DNA of 64,000 nt. Source: Myxococcales bacterium (GTDB taxonomy: Bacteria; Myxococcota_A; Polyangia; Haliangiales; Haliangiaceae). The notes beneath the pieces are model-generated. The model had not been told where the DNA came from and searched no databases. It saw only the letters and a list, made by a program, of their open reading frames with translations. The translations under genes were made by a program, and so were the position numbers. Shown one piece after another: positions 42,007 through 53,000 of the stretch. The first letter of the stretch is position 1. The number at the start of each line of letters is the position of its first letter. Location: contig JAQBQF010000116.1 of NCBI GenBank assembly GCA_028287115.1, positions 27,248 to 91,247 on the forward strand, written 5' to 3'.

Positions 42007-44198
42007 GTGCCGAGGTGCGCGCGGAAGAAATCGACCTGCACCTGCTCGCGCGCGAACGACAGCTTCGGATCCGGAAGCATGTGCGTCGAGGACAACGTGA
42101 TCACCTCGGCGCGCTTGCTCGCGACGAACAGCGCCTCGATCAGCGCGAGCGTGTTCGCGAAGTGAACGTTATCGTCGGTGATGCCGTGGATCACGAGCAG
42201 CGGTCGCTCGAGTTTGGCGGCGTGGGTGAGCGCGCTCGTGCGCTTGTAGCCTTCCGGGTTATGCGCGGGCATCCGCATGTAGCGCTCGGTGTACGCGGTG
42301 TCGTAGAGCGACCAGTCGGTCACGGGAGCGCCGGCGACCGCGGCCTTGAAGATGTCCGGACGCAACAGGAGGCCGAGCAGCGAGACGTAGCCACCGAACG
42401 ACCAGCCGAAGATGCCGGTGCGCGAGATGTCGAGCTCGCGATACCGCGCCGCGACCGCCTGCAGTGCACCGATCTGATCTTCGAGAGGGATCGTGAGCAG
42501 ATCGCCCACGACGGCACGCTCCCACGCGCGGCCGCGATTCGGCGTGCCTCGATTATCGGTGCGGACGACGATGAAACCCGCGTCCGCGTACCACTGATCC
42601 ATCACGTAGCTATCGCGCGCGGCATCGACCATCAGCGCGTGGGGCCCGCCGTAGACCTTGAGGAGCACCGGATACCGGCGATTGCGATCGAACGCACGCG
42701 GCCGCGTGATCGCGACGTAGTGCTTGCGGCCGCCGAGCTCGACCGTGGTGAGCTCCGTCGTCGGCTCGAGCTTCGGACGCTCGGCCACGGACCGCAGCTC
42801 GTGACGCGCGTTCCCGGCGATCGCGAACGTGTGCTTGCCGCCGGCTCGCAGCCGCGCCGTCGCGACGACCACGCCGTGCTCGATGCCGCCTTCCGCGTAG
42901 CCGTCTCCGTCGGTCAGGCGCACGGGCGGCGTGCCGTCGAGAGGGACGCGCCAGATGTCCTGCAGTGTCGGATCCGTCTGTGCGAGCACGAGCGCGCTGC
43001 TCGTCGCGTCGTCGAACCCGACGAGCGCACGCATGCCAAACTCCGGTGTCGTGATCGCCCGGATGAGCTTGCCGTCGCCCGCGCGAAGCTCGAGTGTCCA
43101 GTCGCCGCGCGACTCGGTCGCCCACAGAAAGTTTCCGTCGGCGAGCCAGCGCGGTGATCCCGGTTCTTCGAACGCCTCGCGGATCGTGCTGCTCGCGCCG
43201 ACGTTGAGCCATGCATCGTCATGCTCGGTGAGGAGCACGCGTGGCTTGCCGCCCTCGAGCGCGATCACGGCGAGATCGGTTTGTTCGCGCGACAGCACGA
43301 CGATCGTCGGCGGTCCGTGATCGGGCCACGTGACGCGCGCGAGGTACGGATACTTCGCGAGATCCCATGCGGTCCACACCGGCTCGCCACCCGTGGCGGA
43401 GACGACGCCGAGGTCGACGATCGCGTTGTTGGTTCCGGCGCGCGGATACTTGAACGGCACCGGCGGCTGTTCCGGGTGCCGCGCATCCGCGACGAAGATC
43501 GTGTCGACCGTGCGCGCGTCCGTGCGCTGGAACGCGATCGACTTGCTATCGGGCGACCACCAGAAGCCGCGGCGGCGGCCGAGCTCTTCTTGCGCCACGA
43601 ACTCCGCGACGCCGTACTCGAGGCCTTCGGGGTGCTTGGTGAGCCGGCGCGTGCCCGCGGTCGACGCGATCCATAGATCGCCACTTCGCACGAACGCGAT
43701 CTGCGAGCCGTCGGGCGACAGGTGAGGGTCGTAGGCGTCGCCGGCGGGGTCGATCACCTGGCGCGCGCCGGTCGTTCGGTCGATCAGATAGAGCATCCCC
43801 GCGAGCGGGACGAGCACGATCCGGCCATCATCGGAGACGTCGATATCGACGACGCCTTTCGTTGCGGTGCGCGATCGCTCGCGGCGTGCTTTCTCGGCGT
43901 CCGACAGCTGTTCCGTGCCCGTGCCGAGGAGCTCGGCGACCGAGACAAGGCGCTGCTCCGTACCGGTCTTCGTGTCGAGCTCGTACAGATCGGCGACGAA
44001 CTCGCGCGGCGGCGTCCGCCGGAACAACACCGCACCATCGGGCGTGACCGCCAGCGGCGTCGGCGTGCCCAGCCGGAAGTTAAACGTCGCCGCGGAATCT
44101 GCGAGGAGCTGCGCATCGAGCGCCGGCCATTGAACAGGTGTGGACATGGGATGGGTACAACCGCTCGCGATGATGAAGCTGAGAGCGAGGCGGCGCAT
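42003..44198 (-). CDS. S9 family prolyl peptidase (dipeptidyl peptidase IV-type)
   Basis: 731 residues. It may begin with a lipoprotein-like signal (MRRLALSFIIASGC, Cys14). The middle is a beta-propeller with TolB-like PD40 motifs (LSPDGSQIAFVRSGDLW). The C-terminal hydrolase domain carries S600 (GWSFGGYVS), D675 (HGITDDNVH) and H706 (SSTHML). It likely releases dipeptides from peptides with a penultimate Pro or Ala in the periplasm or at the outer membrane. The ATGA overlap with the pseudouridine synthase gene indicates one transcript. Confidence 0.92.
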   Translation of the reverse strand: MRRLALSFIIASGCTHPMSTPVQWPALDAQLLADSAATFNFRLGTPTPLAVTPDGAVLFRRTPPREFVADLYELDTKTGTEQRLVSVAELLGTGTEQLSDAEKARRERSRTATKGVVDIDVSDDGRIVLVPLAGMLYLIDRTTGARQVIDPAGDAYDPHLSPDGSQIAFVRSGDLWIASTAGTRRLTKHPEGLEYGVAEFVAQEELGRRRGFWWSPDSKSIAFQRTDARTVDTIFVADARHPEQPPVPFKYPRAGTNNAIVDLGVVSATGGEPVWTAWDLAKYPYLARVTWPDHGPPTIVVLSREQTDLAVIALEGGKPRVLLTEHDDAWLNVGASSTIREAFEEPGSPRWLADGNFLWATESRGDWTLELRAGDGKLIRAITTPEFGMRALVGFDDATSSALVLAQTDPTLQDIWRVPLDGTPPVRLTDGDGYAEGGIEHGVVVATARLRAGGKHTFAIAGNARHELRSVAERPKLEPTTELTTVELGGRKHYVAITRPRAFDRNRRYPVLLKVYGGPHALMVDAARDSYVMDQWYADAGFIVVRTDNRGTPNRGRAWERAVVGDLLTIPLEDQIGALQAVAARYRELDISRTGIFGWSFGGYVSLLGLLLRPDIFKAAVAGAPVTDWSLYDTAYTERYMRMPAHNPEGYKRTSALTHAAKLERPLLVIHGITDDNVHFANTLALIEALFVASKRAEVITLSSTHMLPDPKLSFAREQVQVDFFRAHLGT

Positions 44199-44229
44199 TC
44201 GCCGGGAAGTATGCCGCTTTCTGACGAAT

Positions 44230-44300
44230 GGGGACGGACGCGACTTTCACAAGTTTTCGAGCCGCCGCGCGCGGATGTGCTGAAAATCGTGTCCGTCCCC
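44230..44300. repeat. 71-bp element with near-perfect terminal inverted repeats
   Basis: GGGGACGGACGCGACTTTCA at 44230-44249 pairs with TGAAAATCGTGTCCGTCCCC at 44281-44300, 18 of 20 positions. The end sequence is of the GGGGACGGACACGATTTTC type, a motif I recall from repeats linked to REP-associated Y1 transposases in other bacteria. No transposase is adjacent. It lies between the S9 peptidase and the Roadblock-like gene and looks like a MITE or REP relic. Confidence 0.7.
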
Positions 44301-44352
44301 GCCCGGCAGCCGGTTTTTTGCCCGCGCATGCACGGCAGCGGATCATTATTTT

Positions 44353-44730
44353 ATGCGCAAGAAGGAACGCCGGCACCGCCGCGCCAACACGATCACCCAG
44401 GCCCTCAACTACCAGCTCGAGGCCTGCTGCAAGGAGGGATCGATCCAGGCGATGGTCGTCGCCGATGTCGACGGCCTCGCGCTCGCGGCGTCGGGGGATC
44501 CGTATGCATGCGATGAAGTCGCAGCACGCGCGGTCCTGATCGGCACGAAGGTACGCGAGTTCACGGGGACCTTGCTCGGGAGCGGCTGTCGCTGGGATGT
44601 CCAGATGACGAAGGTCAAGGTCGACGGCAGCGAGCTCCTGGTGTGCGCCGTCGGCGGCTCACCCGCGCAACGCAAGAAGCAGATCGCGCGCGGTGCTTCG
44701 GGCGCGCTGCGCATCCTCGCGGCGGCTTAG
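44353..44730 (+). CDS. Roadblock/LC7-like small protein
   Basis: 125 residues. After a basic start (MRKKERRHRRANTITQ) the segment IQAMVVADVDGLALAASGDP with later TKVREFTG and KVDGSELLVCAVGG follows the beta-alpha-beta pattern of Roadblock/LC7 proteins. In myxobacteria such proteins (MglB type) are partners of small GTPases; no GTPase gene is adjacent, so the partner is unknown. Cys residues occur at several points. Confidence in the fold is moderate. Confidence 0.65.
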   Translation: MRKKERRHRRANTITQALNYQLEACCKEGSIQAMVVADVDGLALAASGDPYACDEVAARAVLIGTKVREFTGTLLGSGCRWDVQMTKVKVDGSELLVCAVGGSPAQRKKQIARGASGALRILAAA

Positions 44731-44778
44731 TCTCGTGAGGATGTCTCGCCCTCGCGCGGATGCGGGGTAGAGTTACTC

Positions 44779-45228
44779 ATGCGCATCGTCCCCGTCCTGC
44801 TCGTCGCCGCGCTCGCGGCTTGTTCGTCCAAGTCCTCGAGCTCGATCTCCGACAGTGAATCTCGGCAGCTCCTGATCGATCGCAACTGGCTCGACAAGAT
44901 GCCGGAGACCGAGCGCGATCGGCTGCACGTCTATCGCTTCGTGCCTTCGATGGGCGGGGGCGTGTTCCAGGATCGCACGCTCTACAAAGGCACGTTCGAG
45001 CTATTCGTGTTCAAGGTCGATGGCGATCACATCGATTTCAATCTGCCCGAGACGCACGAGAAGGTCCGCAGCCAGTTCCACATCGAGAAGATCGATGGGC
45101 CCGCGCCCTTCGATCTCAAGCTGACGATCGGGTCCGATCCGCGCGGCCCGTCGGTCTACTATGGCATTCGCTCCGAGACCGATCGCGACGGCAAATTGCT
45201 CGAGCAAGAGCTCGCCGCGAAGCGCTAA
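44779..45228 (+). CDS. Lipoprotein of unknown function
   Basis: 149 residues: signal MRIVPVLLVAALAAC (Cys15), a Ser-rich linker, then a compact domain (DRLHVYRFVPSMGGGVFQDRTLYKGTFELFVFK) that looks beta-rich. Not recognised. Its end overlaps the stop of the metalloprotease gene by four bases on the opposite strand. Confidence 0.7.
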   Translation: MRIVPVLLVAALAACSSKSSSSISDSESRQLLIDRNWLDKMPETERDRLHVYRFVPSMGGGVFQDRTLYKGTFELFVFKVDGDHIDFNLPETHEKVRSQFHIEKIDGPAPFDLKLTIGSDPRGPSVYYGIRSETDRDGKLLEQELAAKR

Positions 45229-47969
45229 CGCTTGCGCCGGCGAGCGAGCAGGCCGAGCACGCCGAAGCCGAGCACGAGCGAGCTCGCCGGGTGTGATTCG
45301 GCGGAACAACAGCCACCACCGCCTGCGGTGATCTCTTCGGTGCACGTCGCGGAGCAGCCATCGCCGGCCGCCGCGTTGCCGTCGTCGCATTCTTCGCCGG
45401 GATCCAGCGCGCCGTTGCCGCACTTCTTCGTGAGGCCGACGACGCAGACATCGTCGATCGTCCAGCCGCCGAACTGATTCGAGGAATCGCTCGCGAGCGT
45501 CCACCGCACCGTCGCGGAACCGGTGCCTGCCGCGGCGGTGATGTCGACGTCGTGGAAGCGCCATTCTTTGTCGATGTGATCGAGCGTGCCGTATGCGGTG
45601 GCAGGGTTCTCCCACACGGTCGTGCCGTTGACCTCGATCGTCGCGTGGTCGAACTTCGCGTCTTCGATCGCCAGCCACCGGCGATACTGCAGCCGGATCG
45701 TCTCGTATTTCGACACATCGATCGCGGGGGTCTCGACGTAGGTCATCTCGGTCGCGCGATAGTGGCCGATGCCGTAGATCGTGGTGCCGAAGACATTCAT
45801 CCCGGTGTACGGCCCCGCCGGATCGCCACTCTCCGGCGCCGTGTTCGGGACACCGAATTGCCAGGAATCGCCGACCAGCACCGAGTGCTGGCTCCAATGC
45901 GGGTCGCTGTCGAATGGCTCGCAGAACAGCGGCGTCGCGTCCCCGACGAATAGTTGATAGAGCGGATCGGCAGGGTTATTCGGCAGGATGCGCTTCGAGC
46001 CGTCATCGAACGCGACGGTGATCGTGTACAGCACGACCGTCCCGGGCGGCGGTTCCGGGAACGTGCCGGTCCACAGCGCGCCTTGCGACGCGAGCGGGAA
46101 AGAGGCCGCGGGGCCATCGCCGATCTTCCAGGTCACCGCGACCGACGTGACGTTCGCCGGCGGGCACTCGAGTGGGCCGCTCGGAGCCTCGATCGGAATC
46201 GAGATCGACAGGCCGTTCACGGTGTGCGGGCCGATCGTCGCCATCGGGAAGCCGCCGGGAACGAGGCCGTGCACGCCGAACGCGCGCTGGATCGCGCAGA
46301 AGTGCGGCGTGTTGTTACCGAGGTTGCCGTCGTCGTCGTCCGCGATCAACGCCGCCACGTAGCTCGTCGGCATGTCCGCAGCGCGTTGCATGATGCCGGC
46401 GAAGATCTTGTCAGTCTGCGCGACGCCTGCATCGTGACCGAGCGTTGCGATCAACGCCTTGCGCAGATCCCACAGCGCGCCACTGATGATCTCGCCGCTG
46501 ATGTGCGAATCGCCGTTGAGATCGTCCGGATAGTGTTTCTCCACGCCGATCGGATCGATCTCGCGGAGGGCGGCGTTGTTGAAGTAGAAGCCGCGGCCGG
46601 TCCCAGAGTCTTCATTGAAGTTGGCCGCGTTGTAGTCGGCGAGACCTTCGGACAGCGTCGCCTCGTAGACGCCGATCCCAGCGATCACCGAGTGATTGTG
46701 CAGCGAGTGCCCGAACTCGTGATAGACGACATCGGCGAGGCGCCCGGTGTTTTCGCATTGCGCGTTGCTGCGGAACAAGTGCACGTCGTCGCCCGTCGAG
46801 TACGCGTTGCAGGAGTCGTACTCGTTGACATAGAACTTGTGCTGCTGATTCAGCCAGCTCGCGGCAGCAGGGTTGACGATCAGATCGCGCGCGACGATCG
46901 CGTGTGCGTAGACGAACGTCGACAGCTGCGCATCGCCGAATTCGTCGGTCGCGAGACTCCACGCGACGGGTTGTGCGGGTTGCGCCGTGAGCGTCGCGGT
47001 CGCGGGTGTGCCGGCGATATTGATGATCTTCGTTCCGGCGCTGACCAGCCCAGGCACGACGGTCGCCGCACTGGTGCCCGTCCACGCGAAGCTTCCGTCG
47101 GCACCTGCGACCGTCGCGGCGCCATCGACCAAGATCTGCGCACCCGCCGCCGGATAGGTCATCCGCGCGCCGTCGGCGTAGCGGACGCCCGCGTCGTAGA
47201 CGAGCGTCCCGTTCGCGAACATCAGGCGGTTGCGTCGCGCGAGCGGTGTGCCATCGGCCGCCACGTAGACATCCCAGCGGCCCGGCAGTCCGCGCGATTC
47301 GACGTCGAGGACATCGACCACGTGATATTCGATCGAGCCGCCGTCGATGATCGGCAGGATCGCGCGCTCACCGATCGCGCGCGTCATCACGGGCAGGCCG
47401 GTGTCCGAGGTGACCCAGGCCTCCGCGCGAGATCGCAGCGGCTGCGTCCTCGCAGGGACCGCCACGCGCACGTTCGGCAGTGCCTCGGATCCGATCGCGA
47501 ACAGCCGATCGTGCTCGAACACGAACCCGATCTGCCCGCCGATCACCGGTAACCCGTTCGCGGTCTGCTCGAATCCGACCGTCCGGATGTTGCCGTCGAG
47601 CTGATTGCTGACACGGACGAAATCGGCGAGCTGCGCACCCGGCGCGAGCACGTCGATGTGGCTCGCCAGAAACAGCCGCGCGGCGCGCTCCGCGATCGCT
47701 CCGTCGTTGACGGAACCGGGCGCATCGACGAAGCCGCCCCACAAGCGCGTCGGCACGCCGGTGTCGCGATCCCAGATCGCTTGCCACCCGGCAGCGGCAA
47801 GCACATCAAAGGCTGCGCGAGCCACCGGCGGATGCGCGGCGATCATCCGCGCCGTGCGCGCGTGCGGATGCGCGGCGACGACGAACGGCGGGTCGGCCTT
47901 GCGCGGCGCGAACGCTTCTGCGTGCGATGCGATTGCCGCGAGCATCGCGACGATCTGCCGGCCCTTCAT
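45225..47969 (-). CDS. M36-like (fungalysin/thermolysin-type) metalloprotease with MYXO-CTERM tail
   Basis: 914 residues from the ATG at 47969, which begins a signal peptide (MKGRQIVAMLAAIASHAEAFA). An FTP/PepSY-like propeptide (about 90-220) is followed by the catalytic domain with HEFGH (417-421) and third ligand E441 in SEGLADY, as in fungalysin (M36). A C-terminal beta-region, a Cys-rich CGNGALDPGEECDDGN repeat and a MYXO-CTERM-type end (GGGGCC, hydrophobic helix, RRRKR) complete it. It should be a surface or secreted endopeptidase. An upstream in-frame start at 48014 would add 15 residues before the signal and is unlikely. Confidence 0.87.
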   Translation of the reverse strand: MKGRQIVAMLAAIASHAEAFAPRKADPPFVVAAHPHARTARMIAAHPPVARAAFDVLAAAGWQAIWDRDTGVPTRLWGGFVDAPGSVNDGAIAERAARLFLASHIDVLAPGAQLADFVRVSNQLDGNIRTVGFEQTANGLPVIGGQIGFVFEHDRLFAIGSEALPNVRVAVPARTQPLRSRAEAWVTSDTGLPVMTRAIGERAILPIIDGGSIEYHVVDVLDVESRGLPGRWDVYVAADGTPLARRNRLMFANGTLVYDAGVRYADGARMTYPAAGAQILVDGAATVAGADGSFAWTGTSAATVVPGLVSAGTKIINIAGTPATATLTAQPAQPVAWSLATDEFGDAQLSTFVYAHAIVARDLIVNPAAASWLNQQHKFYVNEYDSCNAYSTGDDVHLFRSNAQCENTGRLADVVYHEFGHSLHNHSVIAGIGVYEATLSEGLADYNAANFNEDSGTGRGFYFNNAALREIDPIGVEKHYPDDLNGDSHISGEIISGALWDLRKALIATLGHDAGVAQTDKIFAGIMQRAADMPTSYVAALIADDDDGNLGNNTPHFCAIQRAFGVHGLVPGGFPMATIGPHTVNGLSISIPIEAPSGPLECPPANVTSVAVTWKIGDGPAASFPLASQGALWTGTFPEPPPGTVVLYTITVAFDDGSKRILPNNPADPLYQLFVGDATPLFCEPFDSDPHWSQHSVLVGDSWQFGVPNTAPESGDPAGPYTGMNVFGTTIYGIGHYRATEMTYVETPAIDVSKYETIRLQYRRWLAIEDAKFDHATIEVNGTTVWENPATAYGTLDHIDKEWRFHDVDITAAAGTGSATVRWTLASDSSNQFGGWTIDDVCVVGLTKKCGNGALDPGEECDDGNAAAGDGCSATCTEEITAGGGGCCSAESHPASSLVLGFGVLGLLARRRKR

Positions 47970-48134
47970 GGAACGCCGACGATGCCACGATTCATGTCCA
48001 AATCGGCGAGGCATCTATCACGTTGCCAGAACGCTTCCGACGGGAATCGACGCCGCTGGTGCGCACCGCGGACAAGCATGGGCACTTCAGTAGCTCGAGC
48101 ACGCGAGGACGACCACGTAGCCGAAACGCAAAAA

Positions 48135-48157
48135 CGGCCCAGACATCGTGCGGGCCG
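48135..48157 (-). terminator. Intrinsic terminator of metK
   Basis: CGGCCC (48135-48140) pairs with GGGCCG (48152-48157); on the minus strand the stem is followed by TTTTTG. It lies 18 bp beyond the metK stop and fits a rho-independent terminator. Confidence 0.85.
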
Positions 48158-48175
48158 CTGTCGTGATCGGGTCGC

Positions 48176-49438
<1,263 letters not shown>

Positions 49439-49513
49439 AGGTGGCGGGACTATTCAGCGGTCGGCGTGCCGTGTCAACGACGTAAGAAGGTGTGATGCGC
49501 TACGATATCCGGC

Positions 49514-50176
49514 ATGCGTGCGCCGTTTCTTGCCGGCCTCATCACTCTGGGTCTGGCAGCCGGGGCGTGCGGGGGCCATCCGCCGATCCCCAAGCGCGGC
49601 GTCGTCGAGAGTGACCTCGGCGTGTGGAAGTTCCGGAGGTTCCAGCCGGTCCTCGACGTCGAGGTCTGGGTCGAGAACAATAAGGCCGAGGCCTTCACGG
49701 CGAGCTACGTGGCCGAGGATGCCGAGAAGCGCGGGCATGTCGAGGACAAAGACGTCGTCAATGTATTTGTAACGAGATACGAGCGGGACGATGGCGTCGT
49801 CCGCGAGACGGTAAAGCTCGCACGCAGGCTCGCCGCGGAGCAGGGCTATCAGGTCGACGAAAACAAGATTAGCGGCACGCGCGCGCTGACGATCAACGGC
49901 CACGGCGAATCGTGGGTGCTGTGGGCGGCGAGCAAGCACGTCGTCAAGGTGGGCGGTCGCGGCCGCGAGAACGTGCCGGCATCGATCGTGTCGAGTTATG
50001 CGGATCGCTACGCGTCGGTGCTTCCGGGCGGCGCGCTCGAGGGGCCGTTGCCGGGAGGCCCCGACACGAAGCCGAAGCAGGAGAAAGACAAGTACGACCC
50101 GAAGAATCCGAAGCCGGACTTCGACAAGTACGACCCGAAGAAGGTCCAGATCCCGAAGAAGAAGTCGTCGGACTGA
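49514..50176 (+). CDS. Lipoprotein with C-terminal KYDPK repeats
   Basis: 220 residues. A lipoprotein signal (MRAPFLAGLITLGLAAGAC, Cys19) precedes a domain with DLGVWKFRRFQPVLDVEVWVE and RYERDDGVVRETVKLARRLA. The last 40 residues are a Lys/Asp/Pro-rich repeat (KYDPKNPKPDFDKYDPKK) that looks like a linker or binding tail. No family recognised. It is divergent from metK across 75 bp. Confidence 0.7.
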   Translation: MRAPFLAGLITLGLAAGACGGHPPIPKRGVVESDLGVWKFRRFQPVLDVEVWVENNKAEAFTASYVAEDAEKRGHVEDKDVVNVFVTRYERDDGVVRETVKLARRLAAEQGYQVDENKISGTRALTINGHGESWVLWAASKHVVKVGGRGRENVPASIVSSYADRYASVLPGGALEGPLPGGPDTKPKQEKDKYDPKNPKPDFDKYDPKKVQIPKKKSSD

Positions 50177-50494
50177 GGCTTGTCATCGGCGCACGACCGC
50201 TCCGGGCACGTCAGCGTCGGGCGAAACCGAGCAGGAGCCCTGTGGGTCTGGTCGTGGTGGACCGATCCACACAGGACTGACCAGAGATCGGACGAACCGC
50301 CAAGGCACCGAGGCGCCCAAGACAGATCCAAGTGTGTTGATCGGACCCCTCATGGAGGCCCGCAGGCGTCCTCGATTCAATCGATGATCTCTTACTCTTA
50401 CTCTGACCTTGGCGCCTCTGCGGCTTGGCGGTTGATCTGGGTCTGAGGTCGAGGTGGACCGATCCACACGGGACTGATCGCGTATGCTGCCGCG
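50177..50494. other. 318-bp gene-free region upstream of hisD
   Basis: No convincing gene. It holds the repeat structure described at 50256-50477. After the second direct repeat only 17 bases remain before the hisD start, so the hisD promoter should lie within the repeat element. Confidence 0.7.
50256..50477. repeat. Element bounded by 25-bp direct repeats with an internal inverted repeat
   Basis: Direct repeats at 50256-50280 and 50453-50477 share GGTGGACCGATCCACAC and differ at one base (24 of 25); each contains the small dyad GTGGA-CCGA-TCCAC. Between them an imperfect inverted repeat pairs 50295-50321 (starts AACCGCCAAGG) with 50408-50433 (ends GGCTTGGCGGTT). The AACCGCCAAG-type motif recurs in many bacterial genomes. 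The whole looks like a small non-coding mobile or REP-like element. Confidence 0.65.
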
Positions 50495-51757
50495 ATGATG
50501 CTGAGGCAGTTTCGCGCCGGCTCGCCGGAAGCGGCGGCGCTCCTCGATCGATCGACGCGGTTCGCGGATGGCGTTGATTCTGCGGTTGCGGCGATCCTGA
50601 CCGACGTCAGGCTGCGCGGTGATGTTGCGGTCGCCGAGTACACGCGCCGGTTCGATCGACGCGAGCCTCCGTACGAGATCACGCGCGCTAGCTGGGACGA
50701 GCTCGCCAGCCAGGTGACGCCTCGCGTCCGCGATGCGCTCGAGCTGGCCGCGGCACGGATCCGGACGTTTCACGAGCGCCAGGTCGAGCACGATCTCGAC
50801 ATCACGCTCGACGGCGTGCGGCTCGAGCTTCGCGTGACGCCACTCGCGCGTACGGGCCTCTACGTTCCCGGTGGCACCGCGCGCTATCCCTCGAGCGTGC
50901 TGATGACGGCGATCCCGGCGAAGGTCGCCGGCGTGCCCGAGGTCGTGATGGTGACGCCGGGTGCCTCGCCGGAAGCGATGCTCGCTGCGCGGCTCGCACG
51001 CGTCGACCGGGTGTTCGAGCTCGGCGGTGCGCAGGCGATCGGCGCGCTCGCGTTCGGAACCGCGAGTGTGCCGCGCGTTGACAAGATCGTCGGACCCGGC
51101 AACTCCTGGGTTGCATCGGCCAAGCGGCAGGTCTACGGCGAGGTCGATATCGATTCGATCGCCGGACCCAGCGAGGTCTTGATCATCGCCGACGACAGCG
51201 CGCCACCGGCCTGGCTCGCCGCGGATCTGCTCGCGCAAGCCGAGCACGATCGCGAAGCGCGCGCGTTACTCGTGACGATGTCGAGCACGCTCGCCGACGC
51301 CGTCGATGCCGAGCTCGTGAAGCAGCTCGCTGATCTGCCGCGCCGAGATCTCGCGGAGCATTCGATCACGCATCACGGCGCCGCGGTCATCGTCGGATCG
51401 ATCGACGAAGCGATCGCGTTCGCAAACCTCTACGCGCCCGAGCACCTCGAGCTCGACGTCGACGATGCGCGAGCTGTTGCCGCACGGTGCACGACCGCCG
51501 GCGCGATCTTCATCGGAAAATGGTCATCGGAGGCCGCCGGAGATTACGTCGCGGGGGCCAATCACGTGCTGCCGACGGGCGGTGCTGCACGCTACGCATC
51601 CCCGCTCGGTGTTCATGACTTTCGCAAGCGCACCTCGATCGTCGAGTACAGCGAGGCGGCGGCGATTGCCCATGCCGATGACATCGCCGTGCTCGCAGAT
51701 TGCGAAGGCCTCCACGCCCACGGCCGCTCGGCGCTGAAGCGCAAGGAGCGGATATGA
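50495..51757 (+). CDS. hisD: Histidinol dehydrogenase
   Basis: 420 residues, the normal length. Oxidises histidinol to histidine in two NAD+-dependent steps in the cytoplasm. Signatures are [53 protein letters not shown] and LYAPEHLEL. It is followed by hisC after 40 bp; the other his genes are not in the window. Confidence 0.97.
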   Translation: MMLRQFRAGSPEAAALLDRSTRFADGVDSAVAAILTDVRLRGDVAVAEYTRRFDRREPPYEITRASWDELASQVTPRVRDALELAAARIRTFHERQVEHDLDITLDGVRLELRVTPLARTGLYVPGGTARYPSSVLMTAIPAKVAGVPEVVMVTPGASPEAMLAARLARVDRVFELGGAQAIGALAFGTASVPRVDKIVGPGNSWVASAKRQVYGEVDIDSIAGPSEVLIIADDSAPPAWLAADLLAQAEHDREARALLVTMSSTLADAVDAELVKQLADLPRRDLAEHSITHHGAAVIVGSIDEAIAFANLYAPEHLELDVDDARAVAARCTTAGAIFIGKWSSEAAGDYVAGANHVLPTGGAARYASPLGVHDFRKRTSIVEYSEAAAIAHADDIAVLADCEGLHAHGRSALKRKERI

Positions 51758-51797
51758 GCCGGTCGCGCGGGCGCAACGCTCGAGACAAGGAGCGCTC

Positions 51798-53000
51798 GTG
51801 AGTAACGGGCTCGATGCGCTCGGGCCGCTTGCTGCGCGCGTGCCCGATCAGTTGCGTGCGAGCGCCGGGTATCACGTGCCACGGCCCGCGAACATCCGCG
51901 CGAAGCTCGATGCCAACGAGCTGCCGTTTCCGCTGCCGGAGGAGCTCCGGCAGAGGCTCGGCGCCGCGCTCGCCGAGGTCAGCCTCGAGCGGTATCCCGA
52001 TCCCAACGCCGCCGAGCTCCGCTCCGTGCTCGCGCAGCGACTCGGGATCGCGCCGTCGCAGCTCGTGTTTGGCAACGGGTCCGACGAGCTGATCGCGATG
52101 ATCGTCGCGGCGTTCGCGGCGCCGCGCGGAGCAGGGCAGACCAGTGCCGAGCAAGCGCCCGAGCGCGGGATCGGACCTGCACGGGCGGAGCTTGCACGTC
52201 CGGCGGCGGTGCTGTTTCCCTCACCGACGTTCGTCTACTACCGGCTCGCCGCGATCGCGCGCGGGATCGAATCGATCGAGGTGCCGCTGACCTCGCGCTT
52301 CGAGCTCGACGAGGTCGCGATCGAGCGCGCGATCGAGCAGCACGAGCCCAGCGTCGTGTTCCTCGCGTTGCCTAACAACCCGACCGGCACACTGTGGCGG
52401 ATGGAGTTCGCGGTCGAGCTTGCGGCCCGTCATCGCAACGTCGCGGTGATCTCGGACGAAGCCTATTTCGCGTACAGCGGCCGCAGCTCGCTCGCGCACC
52501 TCGCACAACACCCGAACTTGATCGTGATGCGCACCCTCTCGAAGGTCGGCATGGCGGGCCTGCGCGTCGGGTACACGATCTCGTCGCCGCCGATCGCGGA
52601 GCTCCTCGAGCGGCTGCGGCCACCGTACAACTTGAGCGCACTCGATCAAGCGGCAGCGGTGTTCATGCTGCGCGAGGCGACCTCCTGGTGCGAAGCAAGC
52701 GCAGCCGAGGTGGTCACGGAGCGCAAGCAGCTCGAAGCGACACTCGCGCGACTGCCGGGCGTCGAAGTGTTTCCGAGCGAGGCAAACCTCTTGCTCGTGC
52801 GATTGGGGCTCGGTCGCGCGACGGCGATCTATCGCGCGCTGCAAGCGGACGGCTTGCTCGTGCGCAACTTCGATCGGCCGGATGCCAAGCTCGCGGGCCC
52901 GCTCGATGGCTGTCTCCGGATCACCGTCGGAACGCCGGCCGAGAACGCCTTGCTGCTCGCATCGCTCGCGGTGCACTGCGAAGCGATCCGGAATCCGTGA
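51798..53000 (+). CDS. hisC: Histidinol-phosphate aminotransferase
   Basis: 400 residues from GTG 51798. PLP-dependent enzyme forming histidinol phosphate from imidazole-acetol phosphate. Features are NELPFPLP near the N-terminus, LVFGNGSDELIAMI, LPNNPTGT, ISDEAYFAYSG and the PLP-binding Lys in TLSKVGMAGLRVGY. It is longer than typical (about 350-370): between AAFAAPRG and VLFPSPTF there is an extra Gln/Glu/Ala-rich stretch of about 25 residues. The stop overlaps the next start (GTGA), placing the peptidase in the operon. Confidence 0.95.
   Translation: MSNGLDALGPLAARVPDQLRASAGYHVPRPANIRAKLDANELPFPLPEELRQRLGAALAEVSLERYPDPNAAELRSVLAQRLGIAPSQLVFGNGSDELIAMIVAAFAAPRGAGQTSAEQAPERGIGPARAELARPAAVLFPSPTFVYYRLAAIARGIESIEVPLTSRFELDEVAIERAIEQHEPSVVFLALPNNPTGTLWRMEFAVELAARHRNVAVISDEAYFAYSGRSSLAHLAQHPNLIVMRTLSKVGMAGLRVGYTISSPPIAELLERLRPPYNLSALDQAAAVFMLREATSWCEASAAEVVTERKQLEATLARLPGVEVFPSEANLLLVRLGLGRATAIYRALQADGLLVRNFDRPDAKLAGPLDGCLRITVGTPAENALLLASLAVHCEAIRNP

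Noticed and set aside
45954..47552. 532-residue plus-strand open frame opposite the M36-like protease
   Set aside because: Shadow of the metalloprotease; composition of Arg, Val and Asp without any domain.
49439..49513. Possible SAM riboswitch before metK
   Set aside because: The gap is too short for a known SAM riboswitch and shows no matching conserved helices.
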